A stretch of 64,000 nucleotides of DNA from Humidesulfovibrio mexicanus (GCF_900188225.1 NZ_FZOC01000001.1:124001-188000); one strand, 5' to 3'; positions 1-9,873 are shown, numbered from the stretch's first letter. The notes: generated by a model not told the origin, from the letters alone. Numbers and translations are program-made.

Positions 1-197
1 GTGGCGCTCTCCACGCGCGACACATCATCCTCGTTCAACAGCACGGTGTCGATGCGGCGCAAAAAATCCTTGAGCACGCCAAACTCCTCAAGCAGGCCCT
101 TGCCGAGCTCAAGCTTCTCCAATTCCGGCTCCAAATCCAAAATGGTTTGGAGGCAGTTGGAAATGCGCGCCAAATGGCTGTCATCCGGATTGCTCAT
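1..197 (-). CDS. Hypothetical protein, N-terminal fragment (3' end off the window)
   Basis: An open frame starts at the ATG complementary to 195-197 and runs off the left edge, giving 65 residues. It begins MSNPDDSHLARI and then has a Leu/Glu-rich helical stretch (LDLEPELEKLELGKGLLEE) that looks like a short coiled coil. I do not recognise the family. It lies 41 bases downstream of pgsA on the same strand and is probably cotranscribed with it. The opposite strand is also open here, but that frame is Ser/Arg-rich and looks like a shadow. Confidence 0.55.
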   Translation of the reverse strand, partial: MSNPDDSHLARISNCLQTILDLEPELEKLELGKGLLEEFGVLKDFLRRIDTVLLNEDDVSRVESA

Positions 198-238
198 CAC
201 CCTGCTCCGCAGCGGTCGCCAGCAACGCCGCTTCCTGC

Positions 239-799
239 TCACTCGGCTTGTAACCAGTTCTTATAGAAATTGTACAGATAATTCCCCCCCGAAAAAACCG
301 TAAGTCCAAGAGCGACATAAAGCACAAACATGCCGAGAGGCGCTGGATCGTATCCAAATATCGGGTAATGGGCCAGCAAGGGCACCAATGCCAAGCTCTG
401 GGCTATTGTCTTCATCTTTCCGAAGCGATCCGCAGCGATGACGACCCCGCGGTCGGCAGCGACACCGCGCATTCCGGTCACGGCCAACTCGCGGCAAATG
501 ATGACCACAACGATCCAGGCCTCGACCCACCCCAACTCCACGAGCATGATCAACACCGACCCGATGAGCAGCTTGTCCGCGAGGGGATCGAGGAACTTCC
601 CAAGGTTGGTGATGAGATTCTGCCTGCGGGCGACGTAGCCATCGGCCATGTCTGTGAGCGAAGCCAAAGCGAACACGATAGCGGAAAGATAGGCCAGCAA
701 CACAGTTTGCATCGCCTGTTCCAGATACAGGAGCACGACGATGACCGGCACCGCAAAGATGCGCGCCAGGGTCAACATGTTGGCCAGATTCAAGGTCAT
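239..799 (-). CDS. pgsA: CDP-diacylglycerol--glycerol-3-phosphate 3-phosphatidyltransferase
   Basis: This 186-residue membrane enzyme is predicted to make phosphatidylglycerol phosphate from CDP-diacylglycerol and glycerol-3-phosphate. The CDP-alcohol phosphatidyltransferase signature is complete: D53 G54, A57 R58, G67, D71 and D75. Several hydrophobic segments span the rest of the protein. I start at the ATG giving MTLNLANMLTLAR, because the longer upstream reading is Pro/Arg-rich and not family-like. The Mrp gene lies 22 bases upstream on the same strand. A second member of the family is at 28311-28898, so the exact division of labour is inferred. Confidence 0.9.
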   Translation of the reverse strand: MTLNLANMLTLARIFAVPVIVVLLYLEQAMQTVLLAYLSAIVFALASLTDMADGYVARRQNLITNLGKFLDPLADKLLIGSVLIMLVELGWVEAWIVVVIICRELAVTGMRGVAADRGVVIAADRFGKMKTIAQSLALVPLLAHYPIFGYDPAPLGMFVLYVALGLTVFSGGNYLYNFYKNWLQAE

Positions 800-821
800 A
801 ACGTGGCTGCGCCCCCCCGTG

Positions 822-1709
822 CTACTTGTGGACGGTGGAAGCGGCCTCCAGGCTGGTCTGAGCCGCATGGGCGACGCGGTCTCCAAGCGCCAGCAAGGCG
901 GTCTTGGCAGGGGTTTCACCAGGCAGAAGCACCACCGGCGTCCCCATATCCCCGGCTACGACAGTGGCTGGATCAAGGGGGATGGCGCCGAGGAACTCCA
1001 GCCCGTACTGGTCTGCCAGCTCCTTTCCGCCGCCCTGCTTGAAAAGATCGATGATCTTGCCGCAATGCGGGCAGGCAAGCCCGCTCATGTTCTCCACAAC
1101 GCCAAGAATGTTGGCCTGGGCGTACTGAAGGAAATTGATCGCCTTGCGCACATCGGCGAGGGATATTTCCTGCGGGGTGGTGACGACCACGGCCAATGCG
1201 TCCGGGATGAGCTTCAGCACCGTCATGGGCTCGTCGCCGGTGCCCGGAGGCGAGTCCACGACCAGAAAGTCAAGCTCGCCCCATTGCACATCGGAAATGA
1301 ACTGGCGAATGGCCGAAGTCTTCATGGGCCCGCGCCACATCACGGCCTGGTCCGGATCCAGCAGCAGCGAGTCCATGGACACCACGTGAAGGTTGTCGTT
1401 GTACTGCTTTGGTTTGACGAGGCTGCCGCGATCCTGCTCCAATTGCCCCGTGAGGCCAAGCAGCCGCGGCACGCTGGGGCCATGGATGTCCACGTCCATA
1501 AGCCCGACCTTGAATCCCTTTGCGGCGAGCGCAGCGGCTATGTTGACGGAAACGGAGCTTTTCCCGACGCCGCCCTTGCCGCTCATGACAAACAACTTGT
1601 AGCGGATGCGCTGAAGGGTAAGGGAAATAAGCTGATCCTGCATGGCCAGCTTTGCGTTGGTTTCACCCTTGTTGGCCGAGGAACAGGAACTACCGGTGCA
1701 CGAACTCAC
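822..1709 (-). CDS. Mrp/Nbp35-family P-loop ATPase, iron-sulfur carrier
   Basis: This 295-residue protein belongs to the Mrp/ApbC/Nbp35 family of cytosolic P-loop ATPases that bind and transfer Fe-S clusters. The deviant Walker A motif GKGGVGKS is at about residues 44-51. A CPHC pair (about C213 and C216) marks the usual Fe-S site. The N-terminus carries two extra cysteines, C4 and C9 (SSCTGSSC), as in Nbp35-like proteins. The start is a GTG at 1709 preceded by CTGGAG. No ATG fits well, since the next Met lies after the cysteine motif. It sits between pcm and pgsA on the same strand. Confidence 0.9.
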   Translation of the reverse strand: MSSCTGSSCSSANKGETNAKLAMQDQLISLTLQRIRYKLFVMSGKGGVGKSSVSVNIAAALAAKGFKVGLMDVDIHGPSVPRLLGLTGQLEQDRGSLVKPKQYNDNLHVVSMDSLLLDPDQAVMWRGPMKTSAIRQFISDVQWGELDFLVVDSPPGTGDEPMTVLKLIPDALAVVVTTPQEISLADVRKAINFLQYAQANILGVVENMSGLACPHCGKIIDLFKQGGGKELADQYGLEFLGAIPLDPATVVAGDMGTPVVLLPGETPAKTALLALGDRVAHAAQTSLEAASTVHK

Positions 1710-1835
1710 AATAGACACTCCAGGGTCGGAATTATGGCGCTTTTGACCTTCAAAAATGAAGTATGGCCGATTTTGCCGTGCGTGTAAATCGTGAAGAAGG
1801 AGACCAGGCCAGCGGGGCCGGGGCACAGGCGCAGA

Positions 1836-2480
1836 CTACCAACCATGCTCACCGACGAGATCGACGAAGGCCACGGGGCACACCTCGCTCCATTGCGGTC
1901 CGTCCGGCTGCCGCTCAACAAGGATCAACCGCTGGGAGCGCCGACTGGAGCCGACAGGGATGACGAGACGCCCGTCCTCGGCCAACTGCTCCACAAGAGG
2001 GGCGGGAACCTCCGGTCCCCCTGCGGTGACGATGATGCGGTCGAAGGGCGCGGCGCTTGGCCATCCCAAAGTGCCATCATCCTGTTTCACATGGATATTG
2101 AACAGCCCAAGCGACAAAAGCCGTTCGCGCGCGCGCGTGCAAAGCTTCGGAATGCGCTCAACTGTGTACACGTCCGCTCCAAGCTTGGCCAACACAGCAG
2201 ACTGGTATCCGGAACCCGTGCCGATTTCCAACACCTTCATGCCGGGCTCCACCATGAGCAACTCGCTCATGAGGGCGACGATATACGGCTGCGAAATGGT
2301 CTGCCCTTCGCCAATCGGCAGGGGGGCGTCCATATATGCCTGCCTGGCCAGGGCCTCCTCCACGAAAAGATGCCTGGGCAGTTCGCCCATGACTGCGAGA
2401 ACCCTGGCGTCTTTGATGCCTCGTGACACGAGTTGCTCGCTCACCATGCGTTCGCGTTGTCGTTTCGGATCAACCCGCAT
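1836..2480 (-). CDS. pcm: Protein-L-isoaspartate O-methyltransferase
   Basis: This 214-residue cytosolic enzyme uses S-adenosylmethionine to methylate L-isoaspartyl residues in aged proteins, which starts their repair. The SAM-binding motif [12 protein letters not shown] is followed by [11 protein letters not shown], and the C-terminal part has [11 protein letters not shown], all typical of PCMT. The length matches the usual 205-220 residues. I chose the ATG giving [13 protein letters not shown], preceded by a GGGGA stretch. The longer reading upstream would run through the promoter region of the divergent CBS gene. Confidence 0.93.
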   Translation of the reverse strand: MRVDPKRQRERMVSEQLVSRGIKDARVLAVMGELPRHLFVEEALARQAYMDAPLPIGEGQTISQPYIVALMSELLMVEPGMKVLEIGTGSGYQSAVLAKLGADVYTVERIPKLCTRARERLLSLGLFNIHVKQDDGTLGWPSAAPFDRIIVTAGGPEVPAPLVEQLAEDGRLVIPVGSSRRSQRLILVERQPDGPQWSEVCPVAFVDLVGEHGW

Positions 2481-2569
2481 CGTCGCTGTACCGTCCCCTT
2501 CGTCGAAGTCTTGTTTCTGGCCGTGCTCTACAGATTTTGACGACCAAGTCAACACGAACCAGTCAGCTC

Positions 2570-2598
2570 TTGACACACCGCAGCATTGCTTACACAAT
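2570..2598 (+). promoter_or_regulatory. Sigma-70-type promoter for the CBS-domain gene
   Basis: A perfect -35 box TTGACA at 2570-2575 and a -10 box CACAAT at 2593-2598 are separated by 17 bases. The predicted start lies about 45 bases before the ATG at 2652. The region is divergent, with pcm reading the other way, and a weaker minus-strand candidate (TTGACT) overlaps it. Confidence 0.6.
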
Positions 2599-2651
2599 CA
2601 AAGACAGGCATCCAGACTGCCGCGAGCACCCCGAACGCCGAGGAGACGCCC

Positions 2652-3089
2652 ATGTTCAAAATCCGAGAACTCATGACAACCCCCGTCTATTCCCTGCGCG
2701 AAACGGATACGCTCCAAAGCGCACGGGTGCTCATGGACAAGAAGCGCATTCGGCATGTGCCCATTACAACCGCCGACAACGCCTTTCGGGGGCTGATCAC
2801 CAATCGCGACGTGCTGGCGAACACCATTTCCCACCTTGCCAATATTGACCCTGCAACACAAAACGAAATCGACGCCGGCATTCCCTTGCAGGAAATCATG
2901 CGCACAGACGTGTGCATCATCTCCCCGGAAGAAACCGTGCGCGAAGCTGCGCACATTCTGTACAATCACAAGTACGGTTGCCTTCCTGTCGTTGAGGACG
3001 GAAAACTCGTCGGCATTGTCACCGAGGCCGACTTCCTCCAGCTGACCATGCAGCTTCTGGACGCAATGGAACCTTCCGAACTGGCCTGA
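2652..3089 (+). CDS. CBS-domain-pair protein
   Basis: This 145-residue protein consists almost entirely of two tandem CBS domains: MTTPVYSLRETDTLQSARVL with LITNRDV at about residues 8-60, and MRTDVCIISPEETVREAAHIL with GIVTEADFL at about 80-135. Such free-standing Bateman modules usually sense adenine nucleotides or SAM. No effector domain is fused to it, so its partner is unknown. The ATG at 2652 follows GAGGAGACGCCC. The gene is downstream of a good promoter and 41 bases ahead of an M23 peptidase gene, so the two may form an operon. Confidence 0.85.
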   Translation: MFKIRELMTTPVYSLRETDTLQSARVLMDKKRIRHVPITTADNAFRGLITNRDVLANTISHLANIDPATQNEIDAGIPLQEIMRTDVCIISPEETVREAAHILYNHKYGCLPVVEDGKLVGIVTEADFLQLTMQLLDAMEPSELA

Positions 3090-3130
3090 TCAGCACGACA
3101 AGTCTGGCCGTCACAACAAACCAGGATATC

Positions 3131-4468
3131 ATGAAGATTCATCAAAACGCCAAGAAACGTCCCGGCTTTCCACTCCGCGCCAGCCTCCCTGTCATCGGCA
3201 TCGTCCTGCTGGCCCTTGCAGCAATCTTTGTGCTTCGCGATGGCGGGTCCCCCACCATCAAGCTTTCCCCACAGACGGGTGCCGCGTCCTACACCACGGA
3301 GTTTTCACTTGATTTGTCGGCCGGAAAATCCGGTCTCAAGGAATGCTCCGTCGTGGCGGCGCAAGACGGCAAGCGTGTGGAGCTGCTGCGCGAGTCCTTC
3401 TCCGACAAACGCCCGGCGCACGCAGCGGCGTTCCGCCTTCCCCGCGAGGCCGGGTTCAAGGAAGGGTCCGTGGAGCTTTCCGTCATTGTTCGCAGCAACG
3501 CCATGCTCTCATTTCTCGGCCGAGGCAAGGCCAGCCTGGTGCAGCAGATCACCCTCGACTTCACCCCGCCCCGTTTGAGCGTGACCCCCGGCGTCCACAA
3601 CGTGAACCAGGGAGGCGGCGCAGCGGTAAGCTACACCGTTTCCAAGCCTGTGGAGAGCACAGGCGTCATGGTCGGGTCGCACCTCTTCCCGGGCTACCAG
3701 CAGCCTGACGGCCGGTATCTCTGCTATTTTGCAATGCCGCACGACATGCAGCCCAGCCAGTTCAAGCCAAAGGTCATCGCCCGTGACAAGGCCGGCAACG
3801 AGGCCACGCAAAACGTGAGCGTCCTGGCGATCCCCAAGCCCTTCAAGGCGGACAAGCTCAACATCCCCGACGAATTCTTGAACAGCAAGATGCCGCAGTA
3901 CACCGCCCTGTATCCGTCCGAAACATCGCCACTGGAGATATACAAGCGCGTCAACACGGAATTGCGGGACAAAAACGTCACGGAGCTGCTCAAGATCGGC
4001 AAGGATACCTCCCCCACTCCGTTGTGGAGCGGACCTTTCCTGCGGCTGCCCAACGCGGCGAGCAGGGCGGGATTCGGCGACCAACGCGACTATTTCTACC
4101 AAGGCGAAAAGATCGACCACCAGACCCACATGGGCGTGGATCTGGCCAGCGTGGCCAACGCACCTGTCCCGGCCGCAAACTCCGGCCGCGTGGTTCTGGC
4201 GGAATTCTTTGGCATCTATGGCAACTGCGTCATCATCGACCACGGGCTTGGGCTGCAAAGCCTGTACTCGCACCTGGACGAAATGAGCGTGACCAAGGGC
4301 ACGCAGGTCAAGAAGGGCGACATCATCGGCAAGACAGGCACTACAGGCTTGGCCGGAGGAGACCACCTGCACTTCGGCATGATCATTGGAGGACTGCAGG
4401 TGAACCCGGTGGAATGGTGGGACGATCATTGGATCAAAGACAATATTCTCGAGCACACTGGAAAGTAG
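3131..4468 (+). CDS. M23-family (LytM-type) metallopeptidase, membrane-anchored
   Basis: A 445-residue envelope protein with one N-terminal membrane segment (about residues 19-38), a long periplasmic middle region of Ig-like beta character, and a C-terminal M23 domain. The zinc ligands are visible in HMGVDLA (HxxxD) and DHLHFGM (HxH). It is expected to cut peptidoglycan cross-bridges or to act in cell-wall remodelling. Because the full ligand set is present it is probably active rather than a degenerate activator. A rho-independent terminator follows at 4494. Its substrate bond cannot be read from sequence. Confidence 0.87.
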   Translation: MKIHQNAKKRPGFPLRASLPVIGIVLLALAAIFVLRDGGSPTIKLSPQTGAASYTTEFSLDLSAGKSGLKECSVVAAQDGKRVELLRESFSDKRPAHAAAFRLPREAGFKEGSVELSVIVRSNAMLSFLGRGKASLVQQITLDFTPPRLSVTPGVHNVNQGGGAAVSYTVSKPVESTGVMVGSHLFPGYQQPDGRYLCYFAMPHDMQPSQFKPKVIARDKAGNEATQNVSVLAIPKPFKADKLNIPDEFLNSKMPQYTALYPSETSPLEIYKRVNTELRDKNVTELLKIGKDTSPTPLWSGPFLRLPNAASRAGFGDQRDYFYQGEKIDHQTHMGVDLASVANAPVPAANSGRVVLAEFFGIYGNCVIIDHGLGLQSLYSHLDEMSVTKGTQVKKGDIIGKTGTTGLAGGDHLHFGMIIGGLQVNPVEWWDDHWIKDNILEHTGK

Positions 4469-4493
4469 GCGCATCCGAGGCACGCAGCAGAAC

Positions 4494-4518
4494 AAAGGCC
4501 GGGGTCCCGGCCTTTTTT
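4494..4518 (+). terminator. Rho-independent terminator of the CBS/M23 genes
   Basis: The stem AAGGCCGG / CCGGCCTT closes a short loop and is followed by a run of seven T. It lies 26 bases after the M23 stop codon. Confidence 0.85.
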
Positions 4519-4547
4519 TGTGCCCTGCTCCCGATAGGACTGTGCGC

Positions 4548-4970
4548 TTAATGGCCTCGCCGCTTGCGCTTTCGCCGTTCGCAACGCTCCACAAAACGCT
4601 CGTCGCGCAGGGCTTCACGCCGGGCCGACCGTGCGGACAGGCGTTCAATCTTGCGAGCCTCGCGCTCTGCCTGGACCGACTGTCTCGCCTTCGAGACTGC
4701 GCAAACGTCGCGCAAGGTGCGGGCGATCTCTCGCAGGCGTCGCTTCGGACTAAGCTTTGGCTGGGGCCCGATGCTGCCCTGCTCCGCACGCGCCCAAAGG
4801 AGACGACCATACCCGGTGCCTTGGACAAACGCACCAAGTTCAGCGATCCCAGGCTCCTGGCCGAACACATGACGCGCCGCTGAGCATTCTCCAGCGCACT
4901 CGCGTTCAAAATACCCAACCCAAAACCCAGCCTCGAACAGAATCAAGAGTCGAACTGTGACGGTCTCCAC
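4548..4970 (-). CDS. YjdF-like protein (DUF2992 family)
   Basis: This 140-residue protein resembles YjdF/DUF2992. Near its start it has the family-like pattern FEAGFWVGYFERE, followed by RHVFGQEPG, then a helical, very basic tail of Arg/Lys/Glu with many RREALRDERF-like segments. The function of the family is not established. In Firmicutes yjdF is controlled by the yjdF riboswitch, which binds azaaromatic compounds. The start is a GTG at 4970 with GGGGAAAG just upstream. The gene stands alone, with a candidate structured RNA 29 bases upstream on the same strand. Confidence 0.72.
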   Translation of the reverse strand: METVTVRLLILFEAGFWVGYFERECAGECSAARHVFGQEPGIAELGAFVQGTGYGRLLWARAEQGSIGPQPKLSPKRRLREIARTLRDVCAVSKARQSVQAEREARKIERLSARSARREALRDERFVERCERRKRKRRGH

Positions 4971-4998
4971 TCGCTTTCCCCTTTGTTGTGTACAATGC

Positions 4999-5087
4999 CC
5001 AGGAACGGACGACCCAAGGGGGGAAGGTTACTGGCACGCCATGCGGCGTGCGTCCGGACTACCAACCGGACCGTGTTTTTATCCTGG
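4999..5087 (-). promoter_or_regulatory. Candidate structured leader RNA (riboswitch-like) upstream of the yjdF-like gene
   Basis: Three helices can be drawn by eye. A closing stem pairs CCAGGA (4999-5004) with TCCTGG (5082-5087). Inside it are a 7-bp hairpin, GCACGCC (5034-5040) with GGCGTGC (5045-5051), and a 6-bp hairpin, GTCCGG (5052-5057) with CCGGAC (5066-5071). The layout is a multi-helix junction of about 89 bases, ending 28 bases before the GTG of the yjdF-like gene. The strand is inferred from that gene, since the helices form on either strand. I could not match it to a remembered consensus. Confidence 0.45.
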
Positions 5088-5161
5088 TGAGCCACTCAAT
5101 AGGAAATAAATCATAGGGAATGCTCCGGCGTTGGGCAAGGAGCACATGCTGGCCCGAGCAT

Positions 5162-5192
5162 AAAAAAAGGCCGGGACTGCTCCCGGCCTTTG
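5162..5192 (-). terminator. Rho-independent terminator of lon
   Basis: On the minus strand AAAGGCCGGGA pairs with TCCCGGCCTTT and is followed by a T run. It starts 23 bases after the lon stop codon. Confidence 0.85.
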
Positions 5193-5214
5193 GTCATGCA
5201 TGGCGTGGCTGGAG

Positions 5215-7665
5215 TTAGTGCGTGGGACGCTGGTACTCTTCCTTCACCAGCAGGTCGCTCAGGGGGGAGATGTTGTCCCGTCCGCAGAAGAGCGCGTTGG
5301 AGCTGCCGCATTCCAGGGCCTGCTCCAGCACAATGTCCACGGTCTCAACAGGCACAATCTTGAGGTCCTTCAATATCTCTTCAGGCACTTCCTTGAGATC
5401 CTTTTCGTTCTCCGCAGGAATGAACACCGTGCCGACAAGACCGCGGTGCGCAGCAAGCAGCTTTTCACGCAGGCCGCCAATGGGGAGCACACGGCCACGC
5501 AGGGTTATCTCCCCTGTCATGGCCACATCGTTGCGCACGGGGATGTTCAGCAAGGCCGAGACGATGGATGTGGCCAGGGCCACACCGGCGGAAGGGCCGT
5601 CCTTGGGGGTCGCACCCTCGGGCACATGCACGTGAATGTCGATCTCCTTATGGAAGTCGCGCTTGAGGCCGAAAAGGTCCGAACGTGAACGCAGATAGGA
5701 AAGTGCTGCGCGCGCCGACTCCTGCATCACCTCACCCAGCTTGCCGGTGATCTCCACCTTGCCCGAGCCGCTCATGAGGACAACCTCAATGAGCAGCAAC
5801 TCGCCGCCCATCTGGGTCCAGGCCAGGCCGGTGGTCACCCCCACCTGGCTCTTGTCCTCGCGCTGCTCGTGCCGGAACTTGGGCACGCCAAGCAGGGCCG
5901 CAACGCTCTGCCTGGTAACGGGAACCGTAGTGACCGTTTTGTCCTCAACAATCTTCATGGCCGCTTTGCGGCACAGGGCGGCAATCTCTCGCTCCAGGCT
6001 GCGCACCCCCGCCTCACGCGTGTAGCGGCGGATGATCTCCAGCACCGCATTGTCGGAGACGGTAAGTTGCTCCTCTGTCAGACCGTGCTGCTCGCGCTGC
6101 TTGCCAAGCAAAAACTGCTTGGCGATTTTCAACTTTTCCGTCTCCAGGTAGCCGGGCAGGCGGATGATCTCCATGCGGTCGCGCAACGGCAGCGGGATGG
6201 AATCGAGAGTATTTGCCGTGGTGATGAAGAAGACCTTGGACAGGTCGTAGTCCAGGTCCAGGTAGTGGTCGTTGAAGGCGTAGTTCTGCTCCGGATCAAG
6301 CACTTCCAGCAGCGCGGCGGAAGGATCGCCGCGGAAGTCGGTGCTCATCTTGTCCACCTCGTCCAGGCAGATGACGGGGTTGTTGAACTCGCAGCGCCTG
6401 AGGGAATGGATGATCTTGCCCGGCAGCGCGCCCACATAGGTTCGCCGGTGGCCGCGAATCTCGGCCTCGTCGCGAACGCCGCCAAGGGAGATGCGCACGA
6501 ACTCGCGATCCATGGCCCGTGCGATGGACTTGGCGATGGAGGTCTTGCCCACCCCCGGAGGACCGACAAAGCACAAGATCGGGCCTTTCATGGTTTTGAC
6601 CAGGCTCTGCACGGCGATGTATTCGAGGATGCGCTCCTTGGGCTTTTCCAGACCGTAATGGTCCTCATCCAGCACGGACCGGGAACGGGAAATGTCCAGT
6701 TCGGATTCCTTGAGTACGCCCCAAGGCAGGTCCAGCACCCAGTCGACATAATTCCGCAGCACGGTGTACTCGGCGCTGGATGGCTGCATCTGCCTGAGCT
6801 TCTTGATCTCCTTCCGGGCGCGCTCACGCGATTCGTCGCTCATGATCTTGGCGTCCAGACGCTTCTCAAGCTCCAAGGCCTCGGCGGCGGGATCGTCCTC
6901 CCGGCCCATCTCCTTGTGGATGGCCTTCATCTGCTCGTTCAGGTAATACTCGCGCTGGTTCTTCTCCATCTGGCCTTTCACGCGCCCCTTGACGCGCTTT
7001 TCGATGGAGGCGATCTCAATCTCGCCAAGCAAAAGCTCATACACGTATTCAAGGCGCTTGACCGCATCAGAGATTTCCAGAGCGCGCTGCTTGCGCTCGA
7101 AATCCACTTTTAAATGCGGCATCACGGCATCAGCCAAGGCGCCTGGCTCGCGCAGCGCGGCCATTGCAAGCAGGGATTCCGGCGCAAGCTTCTTGTTGCT
7201 TCTGGCGTACGCCTCCAGCGATTCGTTCGCGGCGCGGATAAGGGCGTCGCCCTCCCCCGCATCACCGGGCACTTCCTCCAGGCGGTCAACCCGCACAAGG
7301 GGGAAATCCCCGGCATCGGCCGGATCGGTGGGCAAAATATTCCAATTGGCCCGGTACAAACCCTCGAAAAGCACCTTGATGGTGCCATCGGGCAATCGCA
7401 GCATCTGCAAAATGCGGCTCACCGTGCCCACAGCAAAAAGCTCGTCCGCCTCGGGCTTCTCCTTTTCCGGAGAACGTTGGGTGACAAGGAAGATGTGCTT
7501 GTCGTGGAGGGCGATGGCACTCTCGATGGCCTTTATTGAGGCATCTCGCCCCACGAACAGGGGCACGATGGAGCGTGGGAACATCACCACTTCGCGCAGG
7601 GACATGAGGGGCAACACGGAATCGTCCGGCTGAATGTCGCGCTCAAGAGCGTCGTTGTCGGTCAT
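5215..7665 (-). CDS. lon: ATP-dependent Lon protease
   Basis: This 816-residue cytosolic AAA+ serine protease degrades misfolded and regulatory proteins. The N-terminal substrate domain (about 1-230) includes [14 protein letters not shown]. The AAA module carries Walker [10 protein letters not shown] near residue 368 and CLDEVDKM as Walker B. The protease domain has the catalytic Ser in KDGPSAGVA near residue 690 and the catalytic Lys in [10 protein letters not shown] near 733. The length is typical of LonA. The ATG is preceded by AAGGAG. It is last in the tig-clpP-clpX-lon run and is followed by a terminator. Confidence 0.97.
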   Translation of the reverse strand: MTDNDALERDIQPDDSVLPLMSLREVVMFPRSIVPLFVGRDASIKAIESAIALHDKHIFLVTQRSPEKEKPEADELFAVGTVSRILQMLRLPDGTIKVLFEGLYRANWNILPTDPADAGDFPLVRVDRLEEVPGDAGEGDALIRAANESLEAYARSNKKLAPESLLAMAALREPGALADAVMPHLKVDFERKQRALEISDAVKRLEYVYELLLGEIEIASIEKRVKGRVKGQMEKNQREYYLNEQMKAIHKEMGREDDPAAEALELEKRLDAKIMSDESRERARKEIKKLRQMQPSSAEYTVLRNYVDWVLDLPWGVLKESELDISRSRSVLDEDHYGLEKPKERILEYIAVQSLVKTMKGPILCFVGPPGVGKTSIAKSIARAMDREFVRISLGGVRDEAEIRGHRRTYVGALPGKIIHSLRRCEFNNPVICLDEVDKMSTDFRGDPSAALLEVLDPEQNYAFNDHYLDLDYDLSKVFFITTANTLDSIPLPLRDRMEIIRLPGYLETEKLKIAKQFLLGKQREQHGLTEEQLTVSDNAVLEIIRRYTREAGVRSLEREIAALCRKAAMKIVEDKTVTTVPVTRQSVAALLGVPKFRHEQREDKSQVGVTTGLAWTQMGGELLLIEVVLMSGSGKVEITGKLGEVMQESARAALSYLRSRSDLFGLKRDFHKEIDIHVHVPEGATPKDGPSAGVALATSIVSALLNIPVRNDVAMTGEITLRGRVLPIGGLREKLLAAHRGLVGTVFIPAENEKDLKEVPEEILKDLKIVPVETVDIVLEQALECGSSNALFCGRDNISPLSDLLVKEEYQRPTH

Positions 7666-7765
7666 GGAGGCTCCTTGTGGGCCGAGGCCGGGCTGGTTCT
7701 TGCGTCCCCGCCCAGGCCCGTCGGCAAAGGACGGGTACCGGGCGGTGTCTTGGGTTCAAGCCGCG

Positions 7766-9016
7766 CTATGCGCTCTTGACCTCCTGATGAAACAGGATGA
7801 GGGGTTCCATGCCCTTCTCAATGACGGCGCTGTTGATGACGCACTCTTTGACGCCGGTGAGCGAGGGCAGCTTGTACATGATGTCGAGCATGGTGCTTTC
7901 AAGCACATTGCGCAGGCCGCGCGCCCCGGTCTTACGGGCGATGGCCTGCTTGGCGATGGCTTTCAGGGCGTTCTCCGTAAAGCGCAGCCCCACCTTGTCC
8001 AATTCGAAAAGCTTCTGGTACTGCTTGACCAGCGCGTTCTTGGGCTCTGTGAGGATGCGGACCAGGTCTTCGCTGGTGAGCTCGTCCAGGGCTGTGACGA
8101 TGGGAATGCGGCCCACGAACTCCGGAATGAGCCCGAACTTGATGAGATCGTTGGGCTGGCTGGAGGCGAGCAGTTCGCCCATGGCGATCTCCTTCTTGCT
8201 CTCCACCTTGCCGCCAAAGCCCATGCTGGCCCCCTGCATCCGCTGTTGGATCATCTTGTCCAGGCCGATGAAGGCACCGCCCAGGATGAACAGGATGTTC
8301 GAGGTGTTCATCCGGATGAATTCCTGCTGCGGGTGCTTGCGGCCGCCCTTGGGGGGAATGTTGGCCTCGGTGCCCTCAATGATCTTGAGCAAGGCCTGCT
8401 GCACGCCCTCGCCGGAAACATCGCGGGTGATGGAGGGGCTGTCGCCCTTTCTCGCGATCTTGTCGATCTCGTCGATGTAGATGATGCCCCGGCTGGCCGC
8501 GTCGATGTCATAGTCGGCGTTCTGCAGCAGCGCCACCAGGATGTTCTCAACGTCCTCGCCCACGTAACCGGCCTCGGTGAGGGTGGTGGCGTCGGCGATG
8601 GCGAAGGGCACCTTAAGGATGCGCGCAAGGGTCTGTGCGAGCAGCGTCTTTCCGGAGCCGGTTGGGCCGATCAAGAGGATGTTGCTCTTGTCGATCTCCA
8701 CATCGTCCTTGTTGTTCTGAGCATAGAAGACGCGCTTGTAGTGGTTGTGCACGGCCACGGAAAGGATCTTCTTGGCCTTGTCCTGCCCGATGACGTACTG
8801 GTCGAGCAGCGCCTTGATTTCCTGCGGAGGCAGCAAGCGCACATCGCCCACGGCCTCTGTCGCGTGCTCCTGCGCGATGATGTCGTTGCACAGCCCGACG
8901 CACTCGTCGCAAATGTACACATCCGGGCCGGCGATGAGCCGCTGCACATCCACCTGGCTCTTGCCGCAAAACGAGCAGGCAAGGTCCGTGGGAGAGCCGG
9001 TCTTTTTCCTGTCCAT
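7766..9016 (-). CDS. clpX: ATP-dependent Clp protease ATP-binding subunit ClpX
   Basis: This 416-residue AAA+ unfoldase recognises substrates and feeds them to ClpP. The zinc-binding domain has C14, C17, C36 and C39. Walker A GPTGSGKT is near residue 117 and Walker B is [11 protein letters not shown]. The pore-loop and sensor regions look intact, and the length is that of E. coli ClpX plus a few residues. It starts four bases after the clpP stop codon, so the two subunits are translated from one transcript. About 100 bases separate it from lon. Confidence 0.97.
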   Translation of the reverse strand: MDRKKTGSPTDLACSFCGKSQVDVQRLIAGPDVYICDECVGLCNDIIAQEHATEAVGDVRLLPPQEIKALLDQYVIGQDKAKKILSVAVHNHYKRVFYAQNNKDDVEIDKSNILLIGPTGSGKTLLAQTLARILKVPFAIADATTLTEAGYVGEDVENILVALLQNADYDIDAASRGIIYIDEIDKIARKGDSPSITRDVSGEGVQQALLKIIEGTEANIPPKGGRKHPQQEFIRMNTSNILFILGGAFIGLDKMIQQRMQGASMGFGGKVESKKEIAMGELLASSQPNDLIKFGLIPEFVGRIPIVTALDELTSEDLVRILTEPKNALVKQYQKLFELDKVGLRFTENALKAIAKQAIARKTGARGLRNVLESTMLDIMYKLPSLTGVKECVINSAVIEKGMEPLILFHQEVKSA

Positions 9017-9020
9017 GAGC

Positions 9021-9623
9021 TTAGGCCTTCTTTTCCGCGTCGCCGCGCTTGACCATGATGGTGTCGATGATGCCGTATTCCAGGGCCTCGCCCGCAGTCA
9101 TGAAGTAGTCACGCTCGGTGTCCTTTTCAATGCGCTCCAGGCTCTGTCCGGTGTGCCCGGAGAGAATGCCGTTCAGCTCCTCGCGCATACGCAAAATCTC
9201 GCGGGCCTGGATGCCGATGTCGGTCGCCTGTCCCTGCGCGCCGCCCAGCGGCTGGTGAATGAGGATGCGGCTGTGCGGCAAAGCGTAGCGCATTCCCTTT
9301 TCGCCAGCACACAGAAGCAGGGCTGCCATGCTGGCGGCCTGACCCATGCACAAGGTGGCCACAGGCGGCGCTATGTACTGCATGGTGTCGTATATCGCCA
9401 TTCCGGCGGTCACCACGCCCCCCGGCGAGTTGATATACATGTAGATTTCTTTTTCAGGATCCTCGGACTCAAGAAAAAGAAGCTGTGCGCACACGAGGCT
9501 GGCCACGTGGTCGTCGATGGAGCTGCCGAGCAGGATGATGCGGTCCTTGAGCAGGCGCGAATAAATGTCATAGGCGCGCTCGGTGCGGCCGGTGGTCTCA
9601 ATGACGATGGGGACTGCGGGCAT
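9021..9623 (-). CDS. clpP: ATP-dependent Clp protease proteolytic subunit ClpP
   Basis: This 200-residue serine protease forms the proteolytic barrel used with ClpX. The catalytic triad is visible as S98 (GQAASMAA), H123 ([10 protein letters not shown]) and D172 (EKDTERDYF). I start at the ATG giving [25 protein letters not shown], preceded by AAGGAG; an upstream Met would add a non-conserved 16-residue tail. Its own promoter may lie at 9730-9757. The position between tig and clpX is the usual bacterial order. Confidence 0.97.
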   Translation of the reverse strand: MPAVPIVIETTGRTERAYDIYSRLLKDRIILLGSSIDDHVASLVCAQLLFLESEDPEKEIYMYINSPGGVVTAGMAIYDTMQYIAPPVATLCMGQAASMAALLLCAGEKGMRYALPHSRILIHQPLGGAQGQATDIGIQAREILRMREELNGILSGHTGQSLERIEKDTERDYFMTAGEALEYGIIDTIMVKRGDAEKKA

Positions 9624-9729
9624 GGGCGGCTCCTTGCTGTGCTTCTTCCCGCGGGATGGCGCGCATCCCATTGGGCGTCCGCTGTGGGATTCATCGGCAA
9701 TTTTCTTTCAATACCATATGCCGACTTGT

Positions 9730-9757
9730 AGGATAATGGTTTGTCGGCGTCCGTCAA
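9730..9757 (-). promoter_or_regulatory. Possible sigma-70-type promoter for clpP
   Basis: On the minus strand TTGACG (9752-9757) and TATCCT (9730-9735) are 16 bases apart, about 105 bases before the clpP ATG. The -10 box is imperfect. Confidence 0.35.
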
Positions 9758-9804
9758 TACATGCGATGGTGCAGCGCGGCAAACGTGACGCCTGAAACCG
9801 TGAC

Positions 9805-9834
9805 GCGGCGACCGGTTACAAGGCCGGCCGCCGC
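9805..9834 (-). terminator. GC-rich hairpin after trigger factor, possible weak terminator
   Basis: GCGGCG-ACCGG and CCGGC-CGCCGC form a long GC-rich hairpin 40 bases after the tig stop codon. There is no good T run after it on the minus strand, so it may be an attenuator or an RNA-stabilising stem. Confidence 0.35.
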
Positions 9835-9873
9835 GCATGAATCAAACACTTTGGCGCAAAACGCGACCCAAGG

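Noticed and set aside
1-303. Plus-strand open frame at the left edge
   Set aside because: It is Ser/Arg-rich without an RBS and is overlapped by a plausible minus-strand gene and the end of pgsA.
4991-5100. The structured stretch read as tRNA-Sec, SRP RNA or 6S RNA
   Set aside because: It lacks an acceptor with CCA, the SRP loop sequence and a long 6S rod. A leader RNA fits better because of the adjacent gene.
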